From Hormiphora californensis (Eukaryota > Ctenophora > Tentaculata > Cydippida > Pleurobrachiidae), in contig CM035352.1 of assembly GCA_020137815.1 (NCBI GenBank), positions 1,466,529 through 1,530,528 on the forward strand: a stretch of 64,000 nucleotides of DNA, in the 5' to 3' direction. The translations under genes and the position numbers were made by a program. Shown one piece after another: positions 1 to 11,480 of this stretch. Numbering within the stretch: position 1 is the stretch's first letter; every line of letters begins with the position of its first letter. Below the pieces are notes generated by a model, which worked only from the letters and a program-made list of their open reading frames with translations, had not been told where the DNA came from and made no database searches.

Positions 1-9
1 TTGTTCCAG

Positions 10-3000
10 GCATAATAACAGGATTTTGGGCACGGTTGTGAACTTGGTAAAGTACTACGGAGAAGAGCCATCCTATGTGAAGTGTGGAGAGATTACAGAA
101 AGATTGCCTGGCAATGTTAATGATATTTATTGCCCTCGCGCTTTTACAGATGAAATTAGATTGACAGATGACGTTTCTGCTTCAAATGACGACCCAAATG
201 TCTTCATGAATATCTTTGAGGTGGTAGTAGAAGGGTTTCAGGAGTTCGGTAAGAAACGAATAGTGTAATCTATGGCGTATTTTAAGAAGAGAGAAGAAGT
301 GGGGATTGGATTGGGATAAATTGGGGGGGGGCCAACGAATTTTTTATATATTTCCTTAATTTTGGAATTTTTTATATATATATAAAAATATATAAAAATA
401 TATAAAAATATATAAAAATATATAAAAATATATAAAGTTATATAAAAATATATAAAAATATATAAAATAAACCCTTTTTTCACCCCTTTTACTTTCAAAA
501 AAGGGGATTATTTCCATCTATTGTTCACTTGAATATGTTTCATAGAGTTAATTTAAGTGTTTGAGAGGGTGATAGCTGTTTTACATAATTGAGAATGTGT
601 TCAAAAGTGAATTATGCACTGTCAAAAGTAGAACTGGTGAAGAGAGGTTCCGGCCTAATAATATCTACCAGTTTTGGTGTGATTTCAATCATTTTTTGTA
701 TGTTGATCCGTGCAGATGTACTAGAACTGGTGAAGAGAGGTTGGGATCGCGAAACTAAAAAAAAACATTTTTGACGTCATTTTGACGTCATGACGTTATT
801 GACGCGACGTCACGATGTTACAAACGTCACATTGATGACGGAAAATCATCAGGATTATCTAGATGAAGATGCTGACCAAGTTTGAGATCAATTGAATGAT
901 ATTTGATCCCGCTATGGCGAAAAACAGCTTTCTGTTTTCACACTTTCGGCACAATTTTTTATATATTTTTATATATTTTTTATATATTTTTATATATTTT
1001 TATATATTCATATGTATTTTTATATATTTTTATATATTTTATATATATATAAAAAATTATGTTTTTTTTTTTCCAAAAAAAAGGTATATAAAATATATAA
1101 AAATATATAAAAAATGAGCGTTGGCCCCCCCCCCCCCCGATAAATTGAAATGGGGTAACAGTCGCGATAACTCAGATATACAAATAATCTGTTCACGGCT
1201 ATAAAATTATGAAATCCTTTTATTTTTGGAAGTTAGTGAAGCGGTGGCACATTCCTTAGTCCTTGTTTTCGAAACGTATCACATGGTATGACAAATAAAC
1301 AAACCTTCAACAACGACTGTTTTTTGGTTAGTCGCATTCGAAAGAAATATACATACCTCCCAGTTTCTAGTTTCTAATAATATAACTAACAACCTCCACC
1401 CTGTTTTGTTCTCTCTCTAACTATTAATATAAATCCTCCCCCAGGTTTGGTGACTGACTACCAGGTTGAAGTGACCTACGTTGACTACGGATCAACAGAG
1501 GTCGTGTTAAAGTCCAGTTTGAGAGTTCCCTCAAAAAGTGTTGCAAACCTCTCCCGCCTGCCCTTCCAGGTTCGTGGTATTCTGAATACTATTCACCCTT
1601 CCAGTGAGTGACAACCATCAACTCTTTATCCTAATTGCTTCTCCAACTCACTCACTAGCTCCCCTCACTGCTCACAGCTTTCACACCCTATACTCATCCT
1701 GATGCCGAATCCCCTTCTAACGTAATGCCCCCACCTAACATGTGTCCCTGATCCAGGCGTTTAGGGTCCGCCTGGCAAGCCTTCCCGTGGACCCTTCTGC
1801 ATGGACTGAGCAGGAGGTTGAGAAAGTAAAGGCCTACCTGAAAGATCAGACAGATATCAAAGCACAGGTACATGCAACAACTCTCATCACGTCGCATGAT
1901 TATACAGATCATACCACCTTAGTCTGTATGAACAATGATTGCCACCCCTTATTTCCCCTATATCTAGGTGATTATCACCCCTTATTTCCCCTATATCTAG
2001 CTGATTGCCACCCCTTATATTTCCCCTTTCTCAGGTGATTGGTAAGGAGGACGATATTCCCCTTGTTCGTCTCTTCTTCTTTTCCGAGGACGACTCTTCC
2101 ACTAAAGAGCTGAACGAACTGCTTGCTATTGATAGCAATATGTTCAGGAAACCCGTCCTGGAGCATTTGGGACTGAAAATGTCAAACTTTTCACTCACCA
2201 ATGACCCTACCTTTATTAGTAAGATCTAGATACGAGATATTATTATTAGTAAGATCTAGATACGAGATACAGTCGGACCCCGATTTACCGTATCCTCTCC
2301 ACCTTTATTGTGTGTGAGCCATTCTGTCACTCTGTAAGGCCACGTCACATTGTACCCAAGTGTTGTCATGGATTTTAAAATTCCCCTTACCCTTAGAAAC
2401 GGCGGACATTGTAAAGCGACAAGCGGCCCTACCAAACCTTCGTCTAAAGTTTGAGATCCCAGCCTTTATCTGTCACGTCATTGACCCATACAGACTGTGG
2501 TTTCAGTTTACTGATTACAGTACTGCATTTATGGAGATGGATGGTATGCTGAATCTCTTCTACTCTAAGGTGTGTGTGAAAGTAGCATCTTCTCAACTGT
2601 GCAGTATCGTGTTCATGACACGGTAGTAAATATATTTATCATTAATAATCATTATTAATCACCCCTGGCCCTAACTACTTATTATTAATTACCCCCTTCT
2701 GATTTCAGACGGTTGATTTTGATCCAGTGGTATGGGAGCCCCAGAACATGTGTGTTGTGTTCAGTGATCAATACCAGGGCTGGTATCGGGCAAAGATACA
2801 GAGAATCATTGACAAGGTATTTTGATCTTTTTAAACTTTGTTTTCCAGCAATTAGTCCCTTCAAAAGTTTCAAAAATAGTTCAGATGTCAGTTGATAGCA
2901 TACCAAAAGCAAGTACGAGTCAAGTGTGGGTCCCGCACTGCGGGGGGGGGGGGGGGGCTAGACCCAATCTGAAATGATCGCAGGGCGAGTTGATAGTGGC

Positions 3001-5803
3001 GTCCCATTAGTCTATCTAAGATGCACGAGTCCGCCTGGATAGTAGACATGTTTAGTCCGAGAGGTCTAGTCCGCGGTCATGATGTTGAATTTCGCTCATC
3101 TGTGAGTTTGCATCTTTTATCCCCATAACCATTGCCCTGTACCGCTCAACGCTGTTGACATACACAATCAGATTCCTCTCTATCTGGGGTGAAAATAAGT
3201 TGGGATTCATGTTATATTAGTACCAATACCATAAACACTAGTATAACAGGTTTGTTATGTTCTAACCCTCCCTTTAAATTTGTGTTTCGGGGGGCGGGGC
3301 GGGGCGCCCGAAACACAGTCTAGCCATGCAATAACAGGTGTGATTAATTAAAATTTAAACAAGTCAATCAATGAACATCAAACTCACCAAGTCCATTCTC
3401 AACCAGATATCTTTTATATCACCTCCCTTCATCTCGAGAGAGGGAAACGGGAAACAAAATACAGAGACCAATTATTGAGATCAGTAAATAAGACGGGTTT
3501 CTTTCTTCGCTATGAAGAATTATTACTAGTGATTACCAAACTAGAAAGTTAGTGAGTGGAAGTTCTCCGGTACTCGGCAGTACTAGTAGATATAGTTAGC
3601 GAACAGAGAGAGAGTGTTGTTATGTATGGAGAGATGCTGGTAGTTAGCGAACAGATACTATCTGGTACTGACTACTACACTGGTATGTAATTCTGGTAGT
3701 GAGTGTAGACAACAGTAGACGGTTTGTGAGATCATTAGCAGTTATTCGGCAGGGAAAGAGGATGGAGGCTGGGAGGTAGAGTGCTTTATACTTTAATTAT
3801 AGTTTTAAGTAAGGTTTTAACAAAGTAAGGGGGCATGTAACAGTTGATTATATGATGTTCATTTAAAACGCCCATTATCTACTTTCACATGTAAGGAGAG
3901 GCAAGTACAATTGCCTTGTTCGACCCTCTCTTCGCGTCCCTGGGGTTCAAACAAATCAAGCAAGTACTTAGTACACTTCGGCAAATGAAATAATAAGTCT
4001 CGCTAAGTTCTGTTGAGAGAAAACTGAAACATATTTCGGGGGTTCAAACTTCAAGGTATAGCAAATCCCATTTTAACCCCCCCCCCCCCCCCACTACAGC
4101 TACACTCCCTTTTATCTGACCCCCACTACACTCCCTTTTATCTGACCCCCCCCCCCCCCCAGTTCCTTATCCTCTTTACCTGACTCTCTTTATCTGATCC
4201 CCCCTCGCTACAGACCCAGTTCCTGTGTGTAATGGTGGACTTTGGTAACGAAGAGGTGATCCCCCTTGCTAATGTTAAACCCCTCCATAAGAATTTCTCC
4301 AGTGTCCCAATGATGGCCGTCAAGGCATCTCTCACCGGTTAGTGTGTGCGAATCAGGAAATACTGGTCCCTGATTGGCTGATAACCAGTCACGTGTCCTA
4401 AATAACGAGTTCTGATTGGTTGTTTACTTGCGTCGGTCGGTTCCTGGTGCGAATACATGTTGTTTATATCTACCCGGGAATATCACATGAGTAACTAATT
4501 GAGTCGCCTGACACTGTGTTTGTGCTCCGCAAAGAAATTAAATGAAAAATTCAACTTGCTAAGTCTAAAATAGTAATGAAGCTGATACAAAACACTCAAT
4601 TTTCCCTGCATCATGACTTCCCATTTATCAGTTCATTGCGTGTGTTTACACAGTTCCCACATGCCAGGTGTAAAGCCAGTCGGGGATTCATGGAGTGATG
4701 CTGCTATAAAGTTCTTCAACGACACACTTCACTCCAAATACCCCTGGATAAGGATAGACAAGCAGGCCCGGGATAGCGTCTACGTTCAGTAAGTGTTAAC
4801 AAGATACGGGGGGGGGGGGGGGTATCTTGATAGACAAGCAGGCCCGGGATAGCGTCTACGTTCAGTAAGTGTTAACAAGATACGGGGGGGGGGGGGGTAT
4901 CTTGATAGACAAGCAGGCCCGGGATAGCGTCTACGTTCAGTAAGTGTTCATTAACAACAACAAGATATAACACAACGCTTATACGTCGACAGCAGTTGTA
5001 TCGTTCTCTTTCTTGATAGTAATATTGTATTATTATTACTAGTAGGCCCGTTCGCCCTACGGGAGAATTTCGGGGAAATAGTAGCTTGATTAGGGAACGC
5101 TGACATCACATGCACCATCCGTTCCTAGCCTATCTCTCACTTTCTCCCTATACCCATGTTGTTTTACGCTCTGGGCTTCCTGACAATGTCAAGGTGCTAA
5201 TTTAAGAGATCAATATCAGGGATCCCCTAGGGAGGTGCAGTGCTGTTTCAGAAACTCATCACGTGAAAACTTGGCCGCTATGTAGCCGATTCGGAGATTT
5301 CTATATCACCCTTGGGCGACGTTGGGTAAAGCTATCCGTAGTCGTTGATTGGCTCGCTTGAACACGTTGGTGTAATCTGTCATATTCTCTAGCCTGCTCC
5401 CTGACAGCAGCAGTTCTCCTGGGCCCAGATGACCGTTGCCGAATAGCGCTTGGGGTTGAAGAGTTAGACATCAGGACAAAAGTAAAAGAATGCACGTGCA
5501 GAATTGAATTTCCCTTAGTACCCAAAACTGCAACTGGGAGTGAGGTTTCTAAGTTGCTCTAATAATTGCACGTGCAGGTGTAGTTGCTAGGTGATGTAGC
5601 ACTGACAATTTGAATAGTAAGTAGTATGATTATTATATTACATATTTGAAATAGCCGTTATCATGATTCATGGACAGAGTCAATGTTTGGATTTGATAAT
5701 GAGCCCTAATTTCACCATTCTTAGTATCATCGATACGAGTGGAGCAGAAGATGTGCACATCACCGACCTCATGATCAAGAAGGGCTATGCTCTGCAGATA
5801 TGA
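10..5803 (+). CDS. Multi-Tudor-domain protein, 3' nine exons (5' end outside window)
   Basis: Exons read as 10-248, 1445-1569, 1757-1867, 2035-2218, 2397-2569, 2709-2816, 4214-4337, 4668-4788 and 5725-5803 (TGA at 5801-5803). All junctions are GT-AG and the phases chain without a stop. Two Tudor modules are visible. The first has VTDYQVEVTYVDYGSTE followed by FRVRLASLP. The second has FICHVIDPYRLWFQFTD, then CVVFSDQYQGWYRAKI and FLCVMVDFGNEEVIPL. These match the aromatic-cage strands and extended (staphylococcal-nuclease-like) flanks of germline Tudor proteins, which bind symmetrically dimethylated arginines on Piwi-family partners in nuage. The C-terminus is DLMIKKGYALQI. Exon 10-248 (RILGTVVNLVKYYGEE...) is not recognised. 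Which TDRD orthologue this is cannot be told from the visible part. The piRNA-pathway role is inferred from the family. Confidence 0.85.
249..1444 (+). repeat. AT-rich inverted-repeat element in Tudor intron
   Basis: The intron carries two inverted arms. One at about 312-475 has a G-run, then GCCAACGA, then TTTTTTATATATTT-type runs. The other at about 950-1150 is its reverse complement, ending in a C-run. They frame about 840 bp and look like terminal inverted repeats of a non-autonomous element. The interior has a direct repeat of ACTGGTGAAGAGAGGTT (about 633 and 727) and a cluster of TGACGTCA sites (773-836). No coding capacity is seen. Confidence 0.5.
4751..4950 (+). repeat. Triplicated exon end plus splice donor
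   Basis: The last ~37 bases of the Tudor exon ending at 4788, with its donor GTAAGTGTTAAC and a following G-run, recur twice immediately downstream (near 4830-4890 and 4905-4950) at a period of about 76 bp. Each copy keeps the coding-like segment and the donor. The G-runs between copies are of uncertain length. Confidence 0.75.
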
Positions 5804-7071
5804 GCAGATGAAACTGCTCTACAGATATGAGCAGATGAAACTGCTCAACAGATTGTTTAGAAGATTGTTTCCACAACTGCCTCAACTGTGATCGTTACAT
5901 TGTTTCAAGCCAAAGAGACATTGAGAGATAGTGACTATATGAGAGGTGTGTTTTTGTAATACTGAACTGTAAACAACGTGTGATGCGAAAAGATGAAACT
6001 GGTAAATTGTGTTGCCGAACGAGATGTGTGTAAATATTGGTGAGCCTGCAGAGTGGTTTTATTTTACCCGCTATTTTGCGGGCCTTGTGTAATGTGTATG
6101 AGCCAACTGAAAACTTGTGAATTGTGTTGCTGTGGAAATATGGGGTGCTCTTCGGAGCTAAATGTGATTTCGAGCTTTTGTACCGTGCGGATCTTTCCAA
6201 TTTTTACCGGTGTATGTGTATTTTAATTAATTTGGCTATTAGCCAGTCTTTTATTATCAACTACCTGAAATTGTGGTGATTTTGTGTTACCCGCCTTATC
6301 TGGTAGACTGCACTGCGTCTTTCGCCGCGCATGTTTTCACTTGAGAGTACGCGCGCACGAAAAGCCGACGCGATCCGAGCTGTTTTTATGTGCAGTGGCA
6401 AAAAATTAAAATTTTGGTAAATTTTTTGAGTGTGTTTCGTTAGTCTAGAGTCTAGACTGGTGGGGAATGATCTGTTAAAACTTAAAGATGTATATTCTCT
6501 ATCATATTACGCTCAGCTTTCCATAATTAGTTTTTGGTTGGGTGGTTTTAGTCGGCCCCCGTCAGCCGTCAATGACCCATTCAATTTTGGGTAAACCGCC
6601 GTTGGCGATCGGTGCCTTCCCCTAACGATCTATCATGACCCAGAAGGGATGTTAATTTGACAGCGCCATGACAGGGGTAGTAGGGGATCCGTTGCTTTCC
6701 GCTCAGCTGCAGGATATGTTCCCGGAGATAACTGCTGACATCATCGATGGGGTTAGTGATTAGTTTGTGTGGCTTACAGTGGTAATGCGACATAATCCGA
6801 CGTGGGGTTCGACCAGATGAGAGAGACGCGCTAAGCAAATGCTGTCACTCTTCAAATTTTCTCTTTACTTAGTCTTTACGTCTCTCTCTCACGACGAATG
6901 CGCAGTGCGCACGTCGAATTGTGACAATTATGTCGGATGACCACTGTCACATCGCATTTTATTCTATGAAAGCGAGCACGCTCTGTAAGGGTAGATCAAT
7001 GATTAGTAAACTAAAACAATGTTAGAATGAGAAGGTTCTGATTGATAATATGATTTTTAAATTCATTCCAG
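5804..7071. other. Intergenic region between the Tudor and PARP genes
   Basis: No supported coding exon. 5800-5850 has a short duplication (ATGAGCAGATGAAACTGCTC). 6300-6400 is relatively CpG-rich, could hold the promoter of the next gene, and 6880-6920 has more CG. The next ORF begins at a splice acceptor (CCAG at 7068-7071), so at least one upstream exon of that gene should lie here. I tested the ATG at 6930 with the donor at 6985 and its phase does not match. Confidence 0.4.
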
Positions 7072-8424
7072 GTGATCGGCAAGTTTCAGAGCCCCGAACG
7101 TGCTACAGAGGAGCTACTAATAATCTCCAACAACATCGACGTTGATCCTGATTATGTAATACCTTCAGAATATTCCAACCCACCTCTAACCTCCACAACA
7201 CCCCCACCCGTCACCCCAGTTAAATCAGAACAGTCAGCCGTTATTGTCAGAACTGAAGAGACTTTACCTCCTGATGTTTTGGAGTTCAGAAATGAAGCCT
7301 TCAGAGAACTCGAGGCTGCGAACACCGCTGCTTCTCTTGACTCTAAAAACTTTTTTGTAGATTCTGTGACAAATATAGATCTCAAGATGAGACTAACAGA
7401 TCGGACTAAACTGTTTTTTGGCATGATGTCAGGGCTAACTGCCGAGGTGAAAAGCATCAGAATGGTAACATCCCATCATGCGAGTACTAAGTTTTGGAAT
7501 AAAGCCTCTGCTTTGAACTGTAGACCCAAGGTTGCTGAGTTGTACCGCCCCGTCGCTCTTCTCCCGGAAAACGTTAAGGGGATTTCAGAAATCATGCGAC
7601 ATCTCACGAGCACAACACCAGGTGTGGGGATGTACGAGTTGTACAGTTACGCCCCGTCCAACATAAATCCATGCACACAAACTTTAGTAGTGTGCAATGT
7701 TCTTCTCGGTTCCTCCATTCAAACTGAAGGAGAGGGTGGTGAGGATGACACCCTACCTCTACACGTTTCATATTCTTCTCAACTGCTTGTAAAATATCTT
7801 GTGGATGTAACAACAAAACGGAGCGTGGCCGCTGCCAGACGAGCTGCACGGTATACAGATGTACCTGAGGTTCTTTGGGAAAAACTGCCCGGCAGTATTC
7901 CTATCCACATGGCGAATCGGAACTTGAGGAATGTTGGTGATCCTTTCAATGAGATACTCATGCATGCGCAGAGTATCTTTGATGGAGCATGCCTTAAGCG
8001 CAGGGCACGCTCTAAACACCATCCCCACCAACAGCAGAGATCCCCTAAAACAATTGAAATTGTAGTATGCCCCAAGATTTGGGCGGTGTACGAAAGAACG
8101 CGTGTGCATTTGGGCAGGACAGGTGAAGTGGAGGAGATATTTGCCTTCCATGCTACAGATAACAGGAATGTGCCATCTATAATCCAGAACAACCTCGATT
8201 GGACCCGAGCTGCAAGTCACGGCCGGGCCTACGGTGATGGATGTTACTTTAGCGAGTTCCCGGAGTTTTCAGCCAAATACAATCATCATTGTATCATGAT
8301 CTTCAAACTAATCCTGGTTAATGGGGCCTACACTAAAGTCGCACAGAGCCATGGTGGCTTCTGCGAACAGATAGTAATTTCTGACACCACCCTGTTCAAG
8401 CCCGTGTATGTATTACATTTTTAG
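7072..8424 (+). CDS. ADP-ribosyltransferase (PARP/ARTD-type) with tandem catalytic modules, last exon
   Basis: A 450-codon open exon starts after the acceptor CCAG and ends TAG at 8422-8424. The C-terminal module has the PARP signature in order: FHATDNRNVPSIIQ (NAD-binding His), GRAYGDGCYFSEFPEFSAKY (Tyr), IMIFKLILVNGAY and CEQIVISD...YVLHF. The glutamate in CEQIV sits about where the third H-Y-E residue is expected. Upstream, GISEIMRHLTSTTPGVGMYELYSYAPSNINPC, LVVCNVLLGSS and HVSYSSQLLVKYLVDV follow the same order but lack the His-Gly motif, so I read this as a decayed first copy. N-terminal residues 30-60 are Pro/Thr/Ser-rich. There is no in-frame ATG near 7072, so the 5' exon is missing. 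It is likely a mono- or poly-ADP-ribosyltransferase; the subfamily is not certain. Confidence 0.85.
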   Translation: MIGKFQSPERATEELLIISNNIDVDPDYVIPSEYSNPPLTSTTPPPVTPVKSEQSAVIVRTEETLPPDVLEFRNEAFRELEAANTAASLDSKNFFVDSVTNIDLKMRLTDRTKLFFGMMSGLTAEVKSIRMVTSHHASTKFWNKASALNCRPKVAELYRPVALLPENVKGISEIMRHLTSTTPGVGMYELYSYAPSNINPCTQTLVVCNVLLGSSIQTEGEGGEDDTLPLHVSYSSQLLVKYLVDVTTKRSVAAARRAARYTDVPEVLWEKLPGSIPIHMANRNLRNVGDPFNEILMHAQSIFDGACLKRRARSKHHPHQQQRSPKTIEIVVCPKIWAVYERTRVHLGRTGEVEEIFAFHATDNRNVPSIIQNNLDWTRAASHGRAYGDGCYFSEFPEFSAKYNHHCIMIFKLILVNGAYTKVAQSHGGFCEQIVISDTTLFKPVYVLHF

Positions 8425-8928
8425 AATCTCCGGGGAGACATTGGTTATTATTTAATTCAGAAAGGTTTTTAACAAACAGAATAATGTTCAATTAATTTTC
8501 ATCTGAAACGTGGCAGGTGCACGCTGGGCTAGAGAGATGCAATTAGTTTTTAAATAGGCTCAATTAGTAAACGGTCTTTAATTGATCTTCCTTTTTATCT
8601 TCTCGTTACTTTTTTAGGAGAATATATGTAATACATGTAATGCCGGGTAATGCAAGTATAGTATTTTAATGCAATATTTTTTTATAGCTTTTTATTTCCG
8701 TGCTAGATGGTGATTAATTCTGAGATCCGAGTACCCTTTTTCAATCAACTAACTAAATTATTATTCAATTTATTACAACAATTTATTACAACAACATCCA
8801 AAATTTAATCGTGTTAAATGTTAATCATTCTCCCACTTTCCCTGGCCTAGCCACTTTCCCTGGCCATTAACGTCCGAAAAAAGGTCTTGTCACCACTAAC
8901 CCCCTCTTAAATTCTCTAGTTTGAAGCC

Positions 8929-10327
8929 ATGTTACTGTTAGCCGAGTTCTTCTCCCTCTTCTCCTCCTCCCTGGGGTTCTGGATCACCAACCCCATCACA
9001 TTCATTCTCCCCACCACTCTATCGACACCCTGGACTGTCCACCTGGCTTTATCCTGGACGTTCCTTGCCAGCGCCATCTTCTGCTGGATCATGTCACTGT
9101 TGACTGGAAATCTCTCACAGGTGGGTGGATGAAGTTAAGTTAAGTTAAGTTAAGTTAAGTTAAGTTAAGTTAAGTTAAGTTAAGTTAAGTTAAGTTAAGT
9201 TAAGTTAAGTTAAGTTAAGTTAAGTTAAGTTAAGTTAAGTTAAGTTAAGTTTAAAGTGATTAGTGAAGTGATTATTAGTGAAGTGAAGTGAAGGTCGTTG
9301 TATCATAGTGTTTTTACATTCCCCTTCTACCCTACAGATTGATAGACTATGGTCGGTCCTCCCTCCTCTCTACTCCCTGCTAATCACCCTGCTCACTGAA
9401 GATAAGGGAGGGTTAAACGCCGTGTTGTCAGTGGTAACGGGCATCTGGGGCTTCTCGGTTAACCCTCCAGTTCATCTGGAAGGGAGGGTACACACTGGAG
9501 GGAGAGGATTACAGGTATGTAGCATGTATCTAGCTTGTGTACAATATTTGTATACCGTACATCATATGATTGTGGATGGGGGGGTAATGATACTGTTTGC
9601 GATACTGTTCAAAGGTGCTGAACTGTACGAAGCAGTAGCATTGGCACTCCCCTATTGTGGCTGTTCTCTCTCGGGACTCGGCTTGATAAATCCCCACTTT
9701 GAATTTTAATCCAATGTTTAAATTGAAGTCATGTTTTTCCAGTCTTACCACATATCTCTTTTGTACAGGTGGGCGTACGTTAAAGACGTTTTTGGAGGAA
9801 ACAAACTCGCTCTTCACATCTTCAATCTGTTGTTTATTGTCATCTACCAAAGTATCCTTCTTCTCCTCCTGATTACACCCCAGCTAGCACTGCTCGGTGA
9901 GGACATGACCCTAACAACCCTGGATGCCATCCTAGCTGGTGTGTTCCTACTCCTGGTTACCATGGAAACCCTGGCAGACCGCCAACAACAGGCATTCCAA
10001 CACCGGAAACACTCTGGACAAGTTGAGGAGGGTGATCGTGAGGTGGAGGATGGTTTTGTTCAAAGTGGATTGTGGGCCTACTGCCGGCACCCCAACTTCC
10101 TCTGTGAGATATTGATCTGGTGGGTGTTTGCCATGATTCCCCTCTCCCGGGTTGGTTGTGGCTGGAGTGTTGTGGGGGCTGTGTGCCTGACTGGACTGTT
10201 TACCGGTAGTCAGGATCTGACTGAACAAATATCGGCTAGCAAGTACCCTGAGTATAGAAGGTATCAGGAGAGTGTTCCAGCTTACATCCCTAGTGTTAGG
10301 ATGATGACCATAAAACGACGAGATTAA
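8929..10327 (+). CDS. DUF1295 / steroid 5-alpha-reductase-like membrane protein, with a +1 frame break
   Basis: Exons 8929-9120, 9338-9514 and 9769-10327, GT-AG, stop at 10325-10327. The start is the ATG after a possible 5'UTR acceptor at about 8920. Several hydrophobic segments are present, then the family motif EDYRW across the exon 2-3 junction (AG|G TGG) and the C-terminal SGLWAYCRHPNFLCEILIWW and KYPEYRRYQESVPAYIP, typical of DUF1295 and isoprenylcysteine methyltransferase-like proteins of the ER. In exon 2 the frame reads GIWGF, then must jump one base (around 9449-9456) to read RLTLQFIWKGGYTLEGEDYRW. The WGxRLT...GGY...GEDYRW spacing of the family demands that jump. Reading straight through would lose the motif and stop early in exon 3. 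The substrate is unknown. Confidence 0.85.
9133..9250 (+). repeat. (TAAGT)n pentanucleotide array in intron 1 of the DUF1295 gene
   Basis: About 23 near-perfect TAAGT units begin ~12 bases after the splice donor (GTGGGT at 9121). Each unit boundary reads GTTAAGT, resembling a weak donor. Confidence 0.95.
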
Positions 10328-10580
10328 ATGAACAAAATGGGATACACTATTAAATACTGACTAATGTTTTAGTTGATTTGCCGAACATTCACAGAGCGTG
10401 GACAGAGCGTGCTCTTTAGAACCATTATATAAAATGTGAGCTACACAATGTTTTAGTTGTTTTATAATAGTCTTTTTAGACTTTTTATTGGGATATATTA
10501 TGGCTGACGACTGTGTTTTATGTTGTTCTTAGTCGTGTTTTATCACTCCCCAACCCCACTCTTCCCATTTAAAGCTCGGT

Positions 10581-11174
10581 ATGGTGGACCTGGCAGAATA
10601 CCCTCTGACACTCCTCCTATTCCTGTTAATCATCCTAATGTTACTATACGACCACTTTCTCCGCGACTACCTCGTTCGACCTTTAACTGACAAACCAGCT
10701 TCAGAACCATGTCCCATCTGTTTAGATGAAATCAGTTATCCGGTCCAAACGAACTGTGGTCACCTCTTCTGTGGGTCCTGTATGTTGGCATGCTGGGACA
10801 GTGCCTCATGGCTCCTCAACCCTCTTCCCTGCCCCCTTTGCCGACAGACCGTTACAGTAATCGCTCTCCTACCTGAATCGCACAATAATACGGAGTTACT
10901 GGCACGAGTTAATCAGTACAACAATCACCACAAAGCACCATCCCAATTAGTGTTGGTTGGCAGGCTGATGGCACACACCTTGCAATACCTTCTGGAGTCG
11001 TGTTTGTTGGATGCAATAGCAGTATTTTACTACGTAAAGATGTATGTGGTTCTGAGTTGGAGATTCGTGGTGGAGGGTAGGAAGGTCAACTTGTTTAAAA
11101 GGGCACGGCGACGAACCCATGGTGGAAATTTTCATGGTGGACTTATTCACGGTGTTTGGGACCCATTACATTAG
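10581..11174 (+). CDS. RNF170-like RING protein, tandem paralogue with diverged C-terminus
   Basis: Single-exon ORF, 197 residues. There is one N-terminal membrane segment (about 8-25), then a C3HC4 RING: CPICLDEISYP, NCGHLFCGSCM, CPLCRQTV (about 44-92). The RING is almost identical in DNA and protein to that of the next gene, but the C-terminal half is not. It lacks the DUF1232 membrane hairpin (MPMDILPEAVFGI...) and ends in a basic stretch KRARRRTHGGNFHGG. RNF170 is an ER E3 ubiquitin ligase acting on IP3 receptors and TLR3 in vertebrates. This copy probably keeps E2 binding, with altered membrane anchoring or substrate choice. Confidence 0.85.
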   Translation: MVDLAEYPLTLLLFLLIILMLLYDHFLRDYLVRPLTDKPASEPCPICLDEISYPVQTNCGHLFCGSCMLACWDSASWLLNPLPCPLCRQTVTVIALLPESHNNTELLARVNQYNNHHKAPSQLVLVGRLMAHTLQYLLESCLLDAIAVFYYVKMYVVLSWRFVVEGRKVNLFKRARRRTHGGNFHGGLIHGVWDPLH

Positions 11175-11480
11175 GTTGTTTTTTGTTATTTAACGAGCTA
11201 TTTTCTGCGGTTTGGTTGTGTGTGTAATCCAAAAATTAAATCTGCGCTTTTCTGACACTGAAGTTTTTTTTTTAAATTCTAAATCTTTTAGCCCAATTTC
11301 ATTTATTGTTCTTGTGTCTCTTTTATCTTGTTATTTTAGTTTCTTGTAAGAAATTAACAGCGTTTCTCTGTTTCTGACCCCTTTCTTATTACCCTTCTTT
11401 TAACAAACACATTCCCTTCTAACACAGGTTTACACCAGATGAGAGACAACAGGTTATAATCCAACACCCAGATAAAAATA

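Noticed and set aside
6930-6984. ATG plus donor as first exon of the PARP gene
   Set aside because: The splice phase does not match the frame beginning at 7072, and the implied intron is only 87 bp.
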